Source: Mytilisepta virgata
Lineage: Eukaryota > Mollusca > Bivalvia > Mytilida > Mytilidae
Direction of reading: 5' to 3'
Assembly: GCA_028015205.1 (NCBI GenBank)
Contig: CM051516.1
Coordinates: 62,996,230-63,060,229 of the forward strand
DNA length: 64,000 nt
Positions 33,536-45,208 of the stretch are shown piece by piece; position 1 is the first letter of the stretch; the number at the start of each line of letters is the position of its first letter. The translations under genes and the position numbers were made by a program. The notes beneath the pieces are model-generated. The model worked only from the letters and a program-made list of their open reading frames with translations. It did not search any database and had not been told where the DNA came from.

Positions 33536-34990
33536 TCAGTAGGAAATGTATCACAGGTTGTAAATCAGTTAGACGATATTATTATGTCAGCACCTAAATT
33601 GTCCCTTAAGAAACCAAAACCTAGGGTAAGAAAAAAATGTATTCAGAAGAAAAAGTGGTTTGATAATGATTTGGGTATAATGCGAGCCAAACTCATTTCT
33701 CAAGGATTTCAAAAAAATCCTTATATTAGAGGGCATTATTTCAAATTATATATGGAATACATTAAATCTAGAAAGGCAAAGGCAAAGGACAGGAAATTTA
33801 AGAATGATATTATTTAAAAATTAGACTCATTAAGTACTGATAATCCTAAACAATACTGGAAATTAATCACTGATTTAAGAACTGAAAAAAAATGATCCCC
33901 CTGGCAATTCATTTGATTCAGATGTCTGGCACGAACATTTTAAGAATGCATGTACTATTAAATTTGAAAATAGAATGAAACAGATAGCTATTATGCTATC
34001 TGAAAAGGAACAGAATTGTATTATGTTCAGTCAGTTAGATAAAAGAAGGGGGCCTCTGTGGCCAAGTGGTCTAGGTAGTTTGTCATGACTACTAATGATC
34101 AATAGCCTGTCAACACTGAGGTTGTGAGTTTGAATCTCACCTTGTGTTCGACTCCGATCTTAATTGACAACAATTTCCAGTTTTCCTACAGAAGGTCAGT
34201 GGTTCTCTCCGGGTATCTGGCTTCCTAAACTAATAAAAACTGGCTGCCCGCGAAATAGCCAAATGTGCTGAAAATGGCATAAAACCCCAAATAAACAAAC
34301 AAATAAATGTGAATGACAATAAGACTAAAATTATTATTTTCAATAAAGCAGGTTGAACATTATAGAAAATGAAGATTCACGTATAAAAACACAGAGATTG
34401 AATGTGTTGCTAATTACAGATATTTAGGAATTTATTTTTCACCTTCATTAACTTTCTCATTTGCAAAAAATGAACTGTAGAAGAAAGGACTGAAGAAAAA
34501 TTTTTTTTTTAGTTTAAATCCAGGTATAAAAACCTGAATGTTTTTGATCATATAGTCAAGTTTGTGCTCTTTGAACAGCAGAGATTTGGGGTATTCTTAA
34601 TGTAAACAATAAAAAATTAGATAATCATAATGTATACACTTGATCTTTGTTACAAAAACTTCAAATGTGATAATTTGCATGTTAGATTTTGTAGATTTGC
34701 TTGGAGTAAATAAGAAAAAGTGTTAACCATGCTTCTCTTTCTGAACTAGGTAGACATCCACTTCATTATGATGTAATTAAATCAATATTAAAATATTGTT
34801 ACAGATAAGAAAATTTGGGAACAGAATTTCCTTTATTGAAAGATGCATATTTATGTTGCGAAGAGATAAATGGTTTGAACAGAAAATCTTGGTTCTCAAC
34901 TATTAAGATTCTCCTTAAAATTTTAGGATTAGAATGCAATGTTTTCACTCAGAGTAAGAGCAAATTCACTTTTTTGCTAAGATAGAGTCT
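33536..34990 (+). pseudogene. Degenerate non-LTR retrotransposon (type 2), split by SINE
   Basis: The left part encodes a post-endonuclease linker typical of non-LTR ORF2 (KKKWFDNDLGIMRAKL, then KQYWKLITDL), with a stop at 33816. After a SINE at 34048-34308 come RT thumb-like motifs (NDNKTKIIIFNKAG, CVANYRYLGIYFSP), then a C-terminal region (DNLHVRFCRFAW, LGRHPLHYDVI). Frameshifts, stops and loss of the RT core make it dead. The same family occurs in reverse at 41113-41880. It appears Jockey/I/CR1-like rather than L1-like, but the clade is not settled. Confidence 0.6.
34048..34308 (+). mobile_element. tRNA-derived SINE in LINE type 2
   Basis: The head has A box TGGCCAAGTGGTCTAGG and B box GTTGTGAGTTTGAATCTCAC, as in Leu/Ser-type tRNAs. 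The body has GGTTCTCTCCGGGTATCTGG and the tail AAACAAACAAATAAA. It shares its whole length with the SINEs at 43638 (reverse) and 62556. Confidence 0.75.
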
Positions 34991-35022
34991 TTAAGAAAAG
35001 AATATGACAGATTGGATAAAAA

Positions 35023-35818
35023 ACTCACCTGGCCTAAAGGCCATGTGAGCCTGTGTCATCACTTTGCGTCTGATGTCGTTCGTCATCAGTAAACTTTTCA
35101 CATTTTTATATTTTCCTCTGAAACTAGTTGGTGGATTGTAACCAAACTTTGGAGGAATGATGTATGGAAGGTTCCATTTGGATGAACAGCATGGCCGCCA
35201 GAGGACATCTTTGATTTTATTGGCCAGTTTTCAAAAATCTTCAAAAACAGACAGCTGCGGCTGTTCAAAGTTTCCATTGAAACCATAACGGAAAGGAATT
35301 TTATGTCATTTGCTCAGGTATTAATGGGCAGATTGTAACGAAAGTTGACAGGAATGATGTATGGAAGGACGTCAACAAACTTTCAACCCTTTGTTCTGGT
35401 TGAATGAACAACATGGCCGCCAGAGGCCATCTTTGATTTTTATTGGCCAATTTTTAAAAATCTCTTCCTCTGAAGCTACATGATAAAATGTTTTGAAACT
35501 TTTGCAAGATTGTTGACAACAATACCCCCTACAAACCATCCACTTTTGGTTGAGAGACATCTACTCCACATACGGCTGCGGCTTTTGAAAGTTTCTATTG
35601 AATCCATATGGGAAAGGGTTTGTTTTGTCATTTGCTTAGGAATTAATTGGCAGATTGTAACCAAAATTTGCAGAAATGATTTTTGAAAGGACCTCTACCA
35701 ACATTTTTACCTTTGGTTCCAGTTTGATGAACAACATGGCTGCCAGGCGGCCATCTTTGATCTTTGGTAAATTTTCAAAAATGTTCTCCTCTGAAACTAC
35801 ATTGTGAAATTTATCATG
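35023..35818 (+). mobile_element. Family A element, 3'-truncated
   Basis: It starts CTCACCTGGCCTAAAGGCCATGTGAG, read as hairpin CTCACCTGGCC / GGCCATGTGAG. It has about three ~200-bp units with GAACAACATGGCCGCCAGAG and lacks the family 3' end. A family E/F hairpin follows. Confidence 0.55.
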
Positions 35819-35823
35819 ATAAA

Positions 35824-36197
35824 TAAGCCTCCAAACGAAGTGGGAGACATAGATTTTGATTTGCAATTTTTATCGAACATTTTTTTTCTTCCTCTCCAAT
35901 TTTGTTCATTCGCTCATTAACCATCTAGAGATATGGATCTGAGATTTTCCATGATGAAAGATCAATGTTTCTAGATGTGCCTAATACTATTCTTTTTTCG
36001 ATGGGGCTCACTGAGACGTATAATGAGCAGTTCAAAGAGGCTACGGGTTTACTATAGGGGAAATTTTTTTTTGATCGAAAAACTCCACAAGAGTGACCAA
36101 TAACCATCTCATATCATATATTTTATTATACACCGTGACAAAACCCATTTAATGACCTATACTTCGTTCCTCTAGGGGGGTCATCCCCACACCGCAA
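35824..36197 (+). mobile_element. Family E/F fragment
   Basis: It begins AAGCCTCCAAACGAAGTGGG with GAGACAT, a hairpin variant of family E, and continues to AAACCCATTTAATGACC-type body. It runs into the LINE fragment with no 3' terminus. Confidence 0.45.
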
Positions 36198-39100
36198 AGT
36201 CAGATCATTCAGTGATATTTTTCTCCTTTTCTGCCAGTCTTGCAAAGTGTGGAAAAGGTTATTGGAAATTTAATGCCCAGTTACTGAGGGATTCTGATTA
36301 TGTGACTAAAGTCAAGCAGTGTATAACAGACACAGTATCTGAATATTATTTATCTGGAAAAATTGATGATTTATTAAATGTTAAACTGTTATGTAAGGAA
36401 CAGTTGTTTTTCGAAATCCTTAAAATGAAAATAAGGACTTTGTCAATCAACTATAGTATAATTAAATCCAAAATTGAAAAGCAAAAAAATGTTAAATTAC
36501 AGCAAGAAATACAAAATTAGGAAAATATTATGAATTCATCTCCAAATTAAATAACACAAAATACTATTAATCAAAAGGTAACAGAGTTAGAAAATGAAAG
36601 GGAAAAAATTGTTGAAGGATTACTAATTAGATCTAGTGCAAATTGGCATGAAAATGGAGAAAAATTTTATCAATATTTTTGTAAATTGGAAAAAAAGAAT
36701 TTTGTTAAACAAAATATTACAGAATTAATTGATGACCAAGGTAAACACATTTCAGACCAGTCTAAAATTTTACTTGAACAGCAAGATTTTTAAAAAAACC
36801 TTGTACTCCAAGAGAATTTTGGACTGTGATAATACTGTCATGTCCTTTTTAGCTCACCTGGCCTAAAAGGCCATGTGAGCTTTTGCCATCACTTGGCGTC
36901 CGTCGTCGTCCGTCGTTAACTTTTTCAAAAATCTTTTCCTCTGAAACGGCTGAGCAGATCGGATTGAGGCTTCATAGGAATGATATTTTGAAGGAAATTC
37001 CCAAACCCATTTAGGAGTTATTGCCCTTTTTTTGTCAAATTTTCAAAATTTTAACATTTTTCGTCATTTATCTCCAAAACTATTTGAGATAGAAGTGAAA
37101 TGTAAATTTGAAAAATGTTTGCCATGTTGAGATCTACGTACCCTGAAATTTTAAAAGAAATCCCAAAACCCATTTAGGAGTTGTTGCCCTTTTTTGTCAA
37201 ATTTTCAAAATTTTTTCATTCAAAAATCTTCTCCTCTGAAACCGCTGGGTTGATTGGTTTGAAACTTAATAGGAATGATCTATGACATGTCCTCTACAAA
37301 CGGTCCTCAATTTATTTTGATCTGACATAAAACATGGCTGTCGTAGCTAAAAATAGAATATAGGGGTGCATGTGTTGTTTTTGGCTTATAACTTAAAAAC
37401 CGTTACAGATATCAAAAATCTGACAGGGTAAAATTGAAGAATGACAAGATCTACCTACCCTGAAATTTTGAAGGAAATCCCAAAACCCATTTAGGAGTTA
37501 TTGCCCTTTTTTCGTCAAATTTTCAAAATTTAACATTTTTCGTCATTTATCTCCAAAACTATTTGAGATAGAAATGAAATGTAAATTTGAAAAATGTTTG
37601 CCATGTTAAGATCTAAATACCCTGAAATTTTAAAGGAAATCCCAAAACCCATTTAGGAGTTATTGCCCTTTTTTGTCAAATAAATTTTCCCTGAACAAAT
37701 GAACCAATTTCAACAAACTTGATCAAATAGTTGATTAATTGTCCAATAAAAACCAGACTCCAGGTGAGCGATACAGGCTCTGGTAAGCCTCATGTTTGAT
37801 CATAATGTTGAACTCACAGAAGATCAAAAGAACTTGTGTGAGGGTAACTTAACATTTAACGAATGTAGGGAATCATGGAAAGATATGAAAAATGGGAAAA
37901 GCCCGGGATCTGATGGGTTTACATCAGATTTCTATAAAAGATTTTGGAAGAATATTGGCCCATTTGTTTTTCGTTCTCCCAAATGTGGATTTGAGATTGG
38001 AACCTTTTCAGATTTTCAGTATCAAGGTGTGATAACTTGTATACCCAGAGAAGGTAAAGACAGATGCTTCATTGGTAATTGGTGACCGATTAGTCTCTTA
38101 AATACTGATTTTAAAATTGCTTCTTCGTAATTGCAAGTAGAGTAAAAACTGTATTACCTCTTATTATCAGTGACACTCAAAAATGTTTAAAAAAGACAGA
38201 TTTATCGGGGAAAATACTCGATTGCTATATGATTTGATGCATTATCTTGAAGAACAGAATAAGACAGGTTTATTACCTCTTGTAGATTTTGAAAAAGCTT
38301 TTGACACAATATAATGGGAATTTTTGAAAAAATCTCTGAAAAGTTTTAAATTTGGACCCCCAATATATAAATGGTTTGAAATTTTTTATCTTAAAGCAAA
38401 AAGCTGTGTAATAAATAATGGGCATATGTCTAAATTTTCTCCTTGGGGGGAGGTTGTAGACAGGGTGATCCTCTGTCTCCTTATCTTTTTATTATCGGAG
38501 TTGAATTATTGGCAATAAAACTGAAATCTAACCAAAATATTCATGGAATTGTAGTACATGAAACTGAAACCTTAATAAGTCAGTATACTGATGATACTTT
38601 TCTTGTTTTAGATGGTAGTGAACTCTCGTTAAAGGAAACACTCAACTGTTTGATCCATTTTATAAAGTTTCAGGTCTGAAAATGAACACCTCAAAAACAA
38701 GAGCCTTATGGGTTGGGAATATGAAGTATTCAGATCTTATTCTTTGCCTGATAAAAAAACTACACTGGTCATACTCAAACTTTAGATTACTAGGATTAGA
38801 TTTTTCACTGAACTCAACAGTATTGTGGATATTAATTTCTCAACGAAAATTAAAGAGCTATCTTCAGTTTTGACGAGCTGGCAACATAGAAAACTGACTT
38901 TGCTTGGTAAGATCACTGTGATAAAGACCTTAGCATTGCCAGAATTAGTACATTTGTTAACATCTTTACCAAATATTTCACAGTCAAAATTAGAGATTAA
39001 CACACTATTTTTAAAATTTATTTGGGATGATAAAATAGACAAAATTAAACGTAACACTCTTATTGGAGATTTTTCACAGGGAGGGTTGAAAATGATACAT

Positions 39101-39384
39101 CTTGAGTCTTTTAATATGTATTTAAAAATTAGTTGGATAAAGCGCTATATAACAAATCCAAATGGGGAATGGCAAAAAATTCTTCTTTCATACATTGAAA
39201 AGTATGGCAGTGATCGAATCTTCAAATTTGAGAAGGAAAAACTTAGATATATCTGTAAAATTATCAAATCGTTTGGAAAGATGTTTTTAATAGTTTGCAT
39301 TTTGCAAAACCTCGTACAAAAATTTATATTCAGGAATTGTTATCACTCGATATTCTTAATTTTATACCAATTGAGGATTTCAGT
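36198..39384 (+). pseudogene. L1/Tx1-like LINE ORF2 fragment, copy 2
   Basis: It opens at the end of the endonuclease (SDHSVIFFSFSASLAKCGKG) and continues through the linker (36212-36520). The RT region has KSPGSDGFTSDFYKRFW, PISLLNTDFKIASS, LLPLVDFEKAFDT, GCRQGDPLSPYLF, SQYTDDTFLVLDG (motif C, YTDD rather than YADD), and HRKLTLLGKITVIKTL near 38880. It ends near ILNFIPIEDFS. Stops and frameshifts are scattered. It is split by a family A element at 36851-37794 and is closely related to the LINE at 45209-52736, which lets both be aligned. Confidence 0.75.
36851..37794 (+). mobile_element. Family A element inserted in LINE ORF2
   Basis: The 944-bp copy has 5' hairpin AGCTCACCTGGCC-TAAAA-GGCCATGTGAGC and 3' end CCAGGTGAGCGATACAGG with GGCTCTGGTAAGCC and TCATGTTT. 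LINE sequence resumes in register on both sides (NTVMSF then FDHNVELTEDQ), so the element sits within one T-run of the ORF. This fixes its boundaries to within a few T residues. Confidence 0.8.
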
Positions 39385-39385
39385 T

Positions 39386-39935
39386 AACCAATTATCCATA
39401 AACCATTAAAATCCCAACCCCTAAACCATATATTTTCTTATTCCCCATGGTAAGACGCACCAAATGACACATACCTTGCTTCCCCAGGGGTTAATCACCA
39501 CTCCCATCAAATCAATAATGATCCATTATCTCATAAACCGTTAAAATCCCCACCCCTAAACCATATATTTTCTTATTCCCCATGGTAAGATGCACCAAAT
39601 GACACATACCTCGCTTCCCCAGGGGGTAATCACCACTCCAATCAAATACAAAATGTTCAATTATAAACCATTAAAATCTCCACCCCTAAACCATATATTT
39701 TCTTATTCCCCATGGTAAGATGCACCAAATGACACATACCTCTTTTCCCCAGAGAATTATCACCACTCCCATCAAATAAATAATGTTCAATTATCTCATA
39801 AACTGTTAAAATCCCCACCGCTAAACCATATATTTTCTTATCCCCCATGGTAAGACACACCAAATGATACATACCTCGCTTCCCCAGGGTGTTATCACCA
39901 CTCCCATCAAATCAATAAATTACAATTATCTCATA
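39386..39935 (+). repeat. Tandem array, ~125-bp units
   Basis: About four units contain CCCCTAAACCATATATTTTC, CATGGTAAGA(C/T)GCACCAA and CACCACTCCCATCAAAT. They resemble the family E core at 25900-26230 and are probably the tandem core of one E-like element ending at 40850. Confidence 0.65.
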
Positions 39936-40850
39936 AATTTTCGACGGTCAAGGAAGGAACGGCATAATAGTGGCACTGAGAGCGATGCGTATAAACAATA
40001 CCATGACTCCTTTAAATGATGCATACCTCATTACTCAATGGGCGTCATTCTTGCCCCCTTAAGGCAATTATCTTGAATTATATAAAATTAAAATCCCCAT
40101 CCCCTCGAATCATTAGTCTTTGTAAAGCATTGAAATCCCTGCCCCTAAATCATATATTTTCTTTTTACCCATGATAAGACAAACATATTGATAAAAACCT
40201 AACAGCCCCACCAAAAAAGGGGGTCATCCTCGCCCCTCAAATCAATAATTTCTAATTATTTCAAAATACGTTAAAATTTTTATTCCTTTACCACGTTTTA
40301 ATATGCAATGTTCAAATCTCATAAACCATTAAAATATTGATACAAGGAAGACATCAATGTATCAGACATAATATGTAATAATAGATATTATTTCATTTGC
40401 TTGGTCATAAATTAAAACATTTCTTCTTGTGTTGCAATGTATTGTTTTATATAAATGTGATTCAAATTACACTGACTTGATGTTGGGAGGACTTATCACG
40501 GCATGTAAGAAGTCTTATTATTTTTATTTAATGCAACCGAATGCATTTTATTACACCATACAATAAAATCAGTTCTTGTAAACGGTTCAGAAATCTCTGT
40601 CAATGCAGCATGTCAACAAGCAAAAGTTGATCAAATGTGACATTGTATGACTGTAAAACTTGGGTCACAAAATATACCCATATCACGATTTTCAAGTAAC
40701 CTCTTCATTAAGTAGGCATAAACTTTATAAGAACAATTCCCCATTTCAGCCTCTGAAAAACAAATAATTTATTGAATACAATGTCAGGCATTCGAGATAT
40801 CAGTTACTTCATTTGGGAGACCTCGTAACAGTTCACTGATACAATACAGT
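39936..40850 (+). mobile_element. Decayed family E body and 3' end
   Basis: Scattered E-like units run to about 40300, then an AT-rich stretch without features. The 3' end TTTGGGAGACCTCGTAACAG with hairpin GTAACAGTTCACTGATAC is at about 40808-40850. Confidence 0.45.
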
Positions 40851-41112
40851 TTTAATAATAAATGCTGAAAATATTGTCAAAGTGGGGTTTCATCAAGAGC
40901 AGTGACCCAAAAAAATTAATGTGTATCCAGGCTTCAGTAAAAGACATGCATAAATAGGTTTTCCAAATCACAAAGTAAATTTTATCAATAATTTTGTAGT
41001 GAAGCAGAAAATGAATTTCATCTTTTATGTCTTTTTTTTACATAACTTGCAAATTCTATTTTCTGCTTCTATACCTTGATATCTACCTATTTCAATTTCC
41101 AGTATGGGCACT
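40851..41112. other. Spacer, no feature seen
   Basis: AT-rich sequence; nothing was recognised. Confidence 0.35.
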
Positions 41113-41880
41113 GATTCTAAATTTTATGACTAAATTTTTTCCTTGGGTATACCATGGGGCAAATATGTTTCAATTGAACCATTAAAATGATTTTTAAAGA
41201 GTCTATATGTTCTTAGTTTATTACCTTGTGTTTTGTTTCTGTTGTCATCAAAAATGTCTTTTTTCCAAATTTCATTATATTTTGGTTTCAATTTATTTAA
41301 TATATATCTTTTCAATTTTGTTTTTAAACTTGCTATATTTTTAATGTCTAAATTAAAGTATTGAGATAATGCATTGATACAAGTGTACCAACAATTTTTG
41401 TTTTGGTTAAAAAGAGTTTTGGATTCTATAAAAGCATCAGATAATAAACTGTTATCTGATTCTATTAAATGGATGTAATATTTAAACATGTTAACAATAA
41501 CATCTAATAACAAAGGATATCGACCAACTTCTGCCATGACAGCTAAATTAATTGATCTTTTATTTACTGCAAGTGAGTATTTACAAAACTTCAATTTTAC
41601 TAAAATATTGATCTTGATTTGCTTCTAATTTTATGGAAAAGGGTTTTTAATTTTGAGAGATAATCTTTAAAGCTTTTCTTAAATTAAAATAATGCCTTCA
41701 GTCCTATTTTTTTTTATAAATCCTCTTTTGCTTCTGTGAAGTTTCCACAGATAGTAAATAATATACCAAGGTATTTATAATTACGACATCTTTCAATCAG
41801 GACATTTTTATATCTAAAAATTGTATTATATAATCTGCCACTGTTATTGAATACCAGCATTTTGGTCTTTTTTCTACAAA
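41113..41880 (-). pseudogene. Non-LTR retrotransposon type 2, 3' fragment
   Basis: The minus strand encodes RT thumb/connection motifs (KTKMLVFNNSGRLYN, CRNYKYLGILFT) and then, after a frameshift, a 154-residue C-terminal ORF (MKFCKYSLAVNKRS, AEVGRYPLLLDVI, KNCWYTCINAL). It matches the order seen on the + strand at 34320-34990, in better condition. There is no RT core and no endonuclease. Confidence 0.6.
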
Positions 41881-42140
41881 ATGGCTGCCGATGTTGACTT
41901 TGCAGCCCAGTACTTAGGGGATTCTGACTCGGAAACCGAGTTTGAAGGCTTTGACACATCAGAAGCTGTTAGATCTCGAAGAATTGGACCCGAATAACAA
42001 TAAAAATTAATTTCATTCCCCTATTTCGACAATTATATTGATATTTTGGCAGACTTCCATCATGGTTGGCAAGGACATCGTTCTCCCTGATTTTACTGGG
42101 GAGCCAGGACTGGTAAAAATAACGCTTTTCCTTGTATTTT
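41881..42140 (+). pseudogene. Possible piggyBac-like (PGBD) transposase N-terminal remnant
   Basis: An ATG at 41881 opens an acidic stretch (MAADVDFAAQYLGDSDSETE, then FEGFD), a composition common at the start of PGBD4-like transposase-derived proteins. A frameshift leads to DLEELDPNNN. Farther on, ILADFHHGWQGHRSP and, in another frame, LPDFTGEPGL appear, and FTGxPGL is a motif I associate with this family. No DDE core, TTAA duplication or TIRs are seen. The reading rests on short motifs and could be another gene fragment. Confidence 0.35.
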
Positions 42141-42412
42141 CATTCATTACCATGATTTCGATCTAATGTAAGAAACATTAAAAAATCAAACCAAATGCAA
42201 GAAATGAAGAACGAATACGTCACATTACGTGGTATGAAACGACAGGTAACTAAGTAAAACTGGTGCTCTTCTTATAAGAAACCATCCCTTTGTACTGAAT
42301 TTTTTCAACCTTACCACAGTCTGCAGACAACAGAATTTTATATCATAAGTTTTTACTTATTTACAAAAGTTTAAAGGGAGAAGCGCTTTTGTATTTCACT
42401 GAAAAATTTAAT

Positions 42413-43278
42413 TAGGGCCCTGCCACGAAATGGTGGCTGCCCTATAGTAATTAGTCTGTCTGTCCGTCCGTCGTGCCGTCTGTCCGTCAGCATTTCCTTT
42501 GTCGCATGATAACTTAAGATTGCCTTCACGGATTTTTATGATTTTTATACACAATATTGGACTTGACCAAGGGAAGGTCCCTTTTGGATTTGAGGTAAAT
42601 CGGACAACAATTTTTGGGAAAAACTTAGTTTTTATATGAAAAAATGCATATTTTGAGAATTAACACTATGCTGTATGATAACATCAGATTGCCTTCACAG
42701 ATTTTCATTAATTTTATACACAGTGTTGGACATAGCAGAGGAAGGTCCCTTTTGATTTTTAGGAAAATTGGAAAACACTGTTTGGGGAATATATAGATTT
42801 TGAAGCGTTTTTGGAAAGATTGCAAATCGTTCCTATGGCTTTGGCCTCCAAAACCAAAACTGTGGCCGCTTCGATACCATCGAACATTAGTACATAAAAT
42901 GTAGTTCCAATGATGACAGCTTTGGAGTATTTTATTCTTGTTGATTTTATCTGAACTAATATTTTTAACTTACATAAAACTTTATCGTTTCCCGAAATTA
43001 CCAAGGAATTCAAATGAAGTCAAAGCAGATGGCAGATGAATTTATCAATCATAACGAATCTACAAGAAACAGCTTCCCATATTCGTTGTTAGGAACTTTA
43101 CTTTTTGAATTAATTTATTGTCAAAACTAATTGCGCATTTACAAATTTGATGATTATTACCCATTAATTTGAGAAAAACTACTTTAAGATTATCTATATA
43201 ACTCAGACATGTGCTTTCAGAATCTGAATGTTTTTTGCAGGGATCGCAAATTTTCAACAGCCTCTGTTGGATATTTTT
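42413..43278 (+). mobile_element. Family J 5' end and body
   Basis: The 5' hairpin is AGGGCCCTGCCAC-GAAAT-GGTGGCTGCCCT, followed by TCTGTCTGTCCGTCCGTC and ~150-bp body units (GATTGCCTTCAC(G/A)GATTTT at about 42510 and 42690). The inverted terminal match GGCAGGGCCCT lies 12 kb away at 54266, suggesting the rest was split by later insertions. Confidence 0.55.
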
Positions 43279-43508
43279 AGCTCAACTGTCCTAAAAGGAC
43301 GTGAGCTTTTAGCATCACTTGGTTTCCGTCGTCCGTCCGTCTTTAAACTTTTACATTTTCATCTTCTCCTCTGAAACCCCTGGACCTATTGAACTGAAAC
43401 TTGGCCTGAAGCTTCTATGGAAGGTCCTTTACAAAATTTGCATAAATCATCCTGGTCGTCAAACAAAATGGCCGCCATTAGCATTTACATGTTCTGATTG
43501 GTCCAAAT
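43279..43508 (+). mobile_element. Family A 5' fragment
   Basis: Hairpin AGCTCAACTGTCC-TAAA-AGGACGTGAGCT with CGTCCGTCCGTC following, then one ~158-bp unit. It is truncated where LINE sequence begins. The hairpin variant AGGAC/GTCC recurs at 58599. Confidence 0.6.
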
Positions 43509-44665
43509 TTAAGAGAAATGTTGTAAAGATACATATATTATTAATTTTCAATACAAATTTCTTCATAGAATTGTACCAACAAATTCATTTTTGTATAAGA
43601 TTCAAATAAGTGATATAAAAGTCTGTACTTTCTGTAACATTTGTTTAGTTGGGGTTTAACTCCGTTTTCAGCACATTTTGACCATTTCGCGGCGGCCGGT
43701 TTTTATTGGTGGAGGAAGCCGGAGTACCCGGAGAGAACCACCGACCTTCGGTAGGAAAATTGGCAATCCTTGTCAATTAAGGTCGGAGTCGAAACACCCC
43801 GCCACAGGTGAGATTCGAACTCACAACCCCAGCGTTGACAGGCTAGTGATCAGTAGTAGTCATGACGGACTACCTAGACCACTACTTTCTGTAATATTGA
43901 AGATGAATCAGTGGAACATTTATTTTTTGACTGTCATGTAACTTCCCAATTCTTAAAGATTGTTTTTAATTGTTTGAATAGATTCTATGTTAATATTTAG
44001 CTTATGAAGGTAAATTTCTTTCTTGGAAACCCAAATGAAAGCTTGTAATTAAATTTGTTGATAATATTAGCAAAACAATATGTTTACTACAAGTGTAAAT
44101 TTAAAAATAACATGCCAAACATTAAGGAATTTATGTATAGAATTAAGAAGTTTTATTTGTTAGAACAATATATTGCAAAAAAACAGAATAAATTGTACGT
44201 TTTTGAAAGATTTTGGACCCCTCTTAAGAGCATATTTCCCAACTTTGATATGCGTTAATACAGATACCCTTATGTGTGAGCAAAATATATTTTTTTTTGT
44301 TTTTTTTTTCAGTTTGTATTTCATATACATTGTAAAACCTATTGAAGCAATATGCTATATACGAAACTTTAATCTAAGGCAGAGACATTAATGAAAGTGT
44401 ATGTTAAAAAGGGTGTAAATGGGTGAATGTGTGCTAGTGTGAGTGTGGAAATGAGATTGTGTGTATTGTGGTTTTTCTTCACATGTTGTAGCTATATTTG
44501 TGAAAACACATATTTCTTTCTCTTTATATCAATATGTGTTTGAAAAAAGAATATTCTAATGTTTATTTTGTAAAATCTAAAATAAAATAGCTATCCTATA
44601 CCAATGTAAAACCCAGCAAACCATAGTCAGGTGGCATTATACGGGTTAAAAACCACTCTAAATCT
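43509..44665 (+). pseudogene. L1/Tx1-like LINE, 3' fragment with SINE
   Basis: It encodes the C-terminal end of ORF2 (INFQYKFLHRIVPTNSFLYK, KVCTFCN then IEDESVEHLFFDCHV). The Cys-x2-Cys...His-x4-Cys cluster is interrupted by a SINE between the second Cys and the His. It continues to a 3' UTR resembling that of the 45209-52736 copy (CATAGTCAGGTGGCATTATA). It has no RT core, and its frame is mostly open except for scattered stops. Confidence 0.65.
43638..43882 (-). mobile_element. tRNA-derived SINE with 12-bp target duplication
   Basis: A 245-bp reverse copy. On the minus strand the A box GTGGTCTAGGTAGTCCG and B box GTTGTGAGTTCGAATCTCAC open the element, and it ends CCAACTAAACAAATG. TACTTTCTGTAA is duplicated at 43626-43637 and 43883-43894. 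Removing one copy plus the SINE restores the LINE zinc-cluster reading frame. Confidence 0.85.
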
Positions 44666-44666
44666 A

Positions 44667-45208
44667 ACAAAAATTTTGCAGAGGACAAAATTGTCCTGAT
44701 GATTGAATTTTTTATCGACAACATATTTATTCAATTTGGTGGACGTGTTTTCCAACAGACAATATGCAATCCTATGGGTACTAATTGTGCGCCACTCCTG
44801 GCGGACTTGTTCCTTTACTCATATTAGGCAGACTTCCTTGATGGGCTTCTTGAGGAAAAACCGAAGAAGTTAGCCCGTACCTTTAATTTCAGCTTCCGCT
44901 ACATAGATGATGTTTTATCACTCAACAATTCACGTTTTGGGAATTTCTTAAATCTCATCTATCCCAATGAGCTCGAAATTAAGGATACCACAGACACTGC
45001 CAAGTCTGCATTTTATCTTGACCTTCACCTCGAAATTGACAGCAGAGGAAGGTTTAATACAAAACTTTACGACAAACAGGATGACTTTGGCTTTCCATTT
45101 TTGAGCGGCAATATTCCAGAAACAAACTCATACGTTATTCCAGAGCATGTGACATATACATTGACTTCCTGGACAGAACCCTGCTCCTCACACAAAAGTT
45201 GCTGTTGC
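44667..45208 (+). pseudogene. Penelope-like RT fragment, left part
   Basis: It encodes an RT segment with FIQFGGRVFQQT, NPMGTNCAPLLADLFLYSY, FRYIDDVLSLNNSRF (YIDD box) and SAFYLDLHLEID. One in-frame TAG sits in the LFLYSY region, and a frameshift lies near 45150, after which DFLDRTLLLTQKLLLQ is read. The motif style (MGTNCAPLLADLFL, RYIDDVL) fits Penelope-like elements. No GIY-YIG endonuclease is seen. The sequence is cut at 45208 by the LINE and resumes at 52737. Confidence 0.65.

Noticed and set aside
34060..34140. tRNA gene (A and B boxes)
   Set aside because: The tRNA-like part is the head of a SINE: the same body and tail follow in three other copies, and it does not fold into a full cloverleaf by eye.
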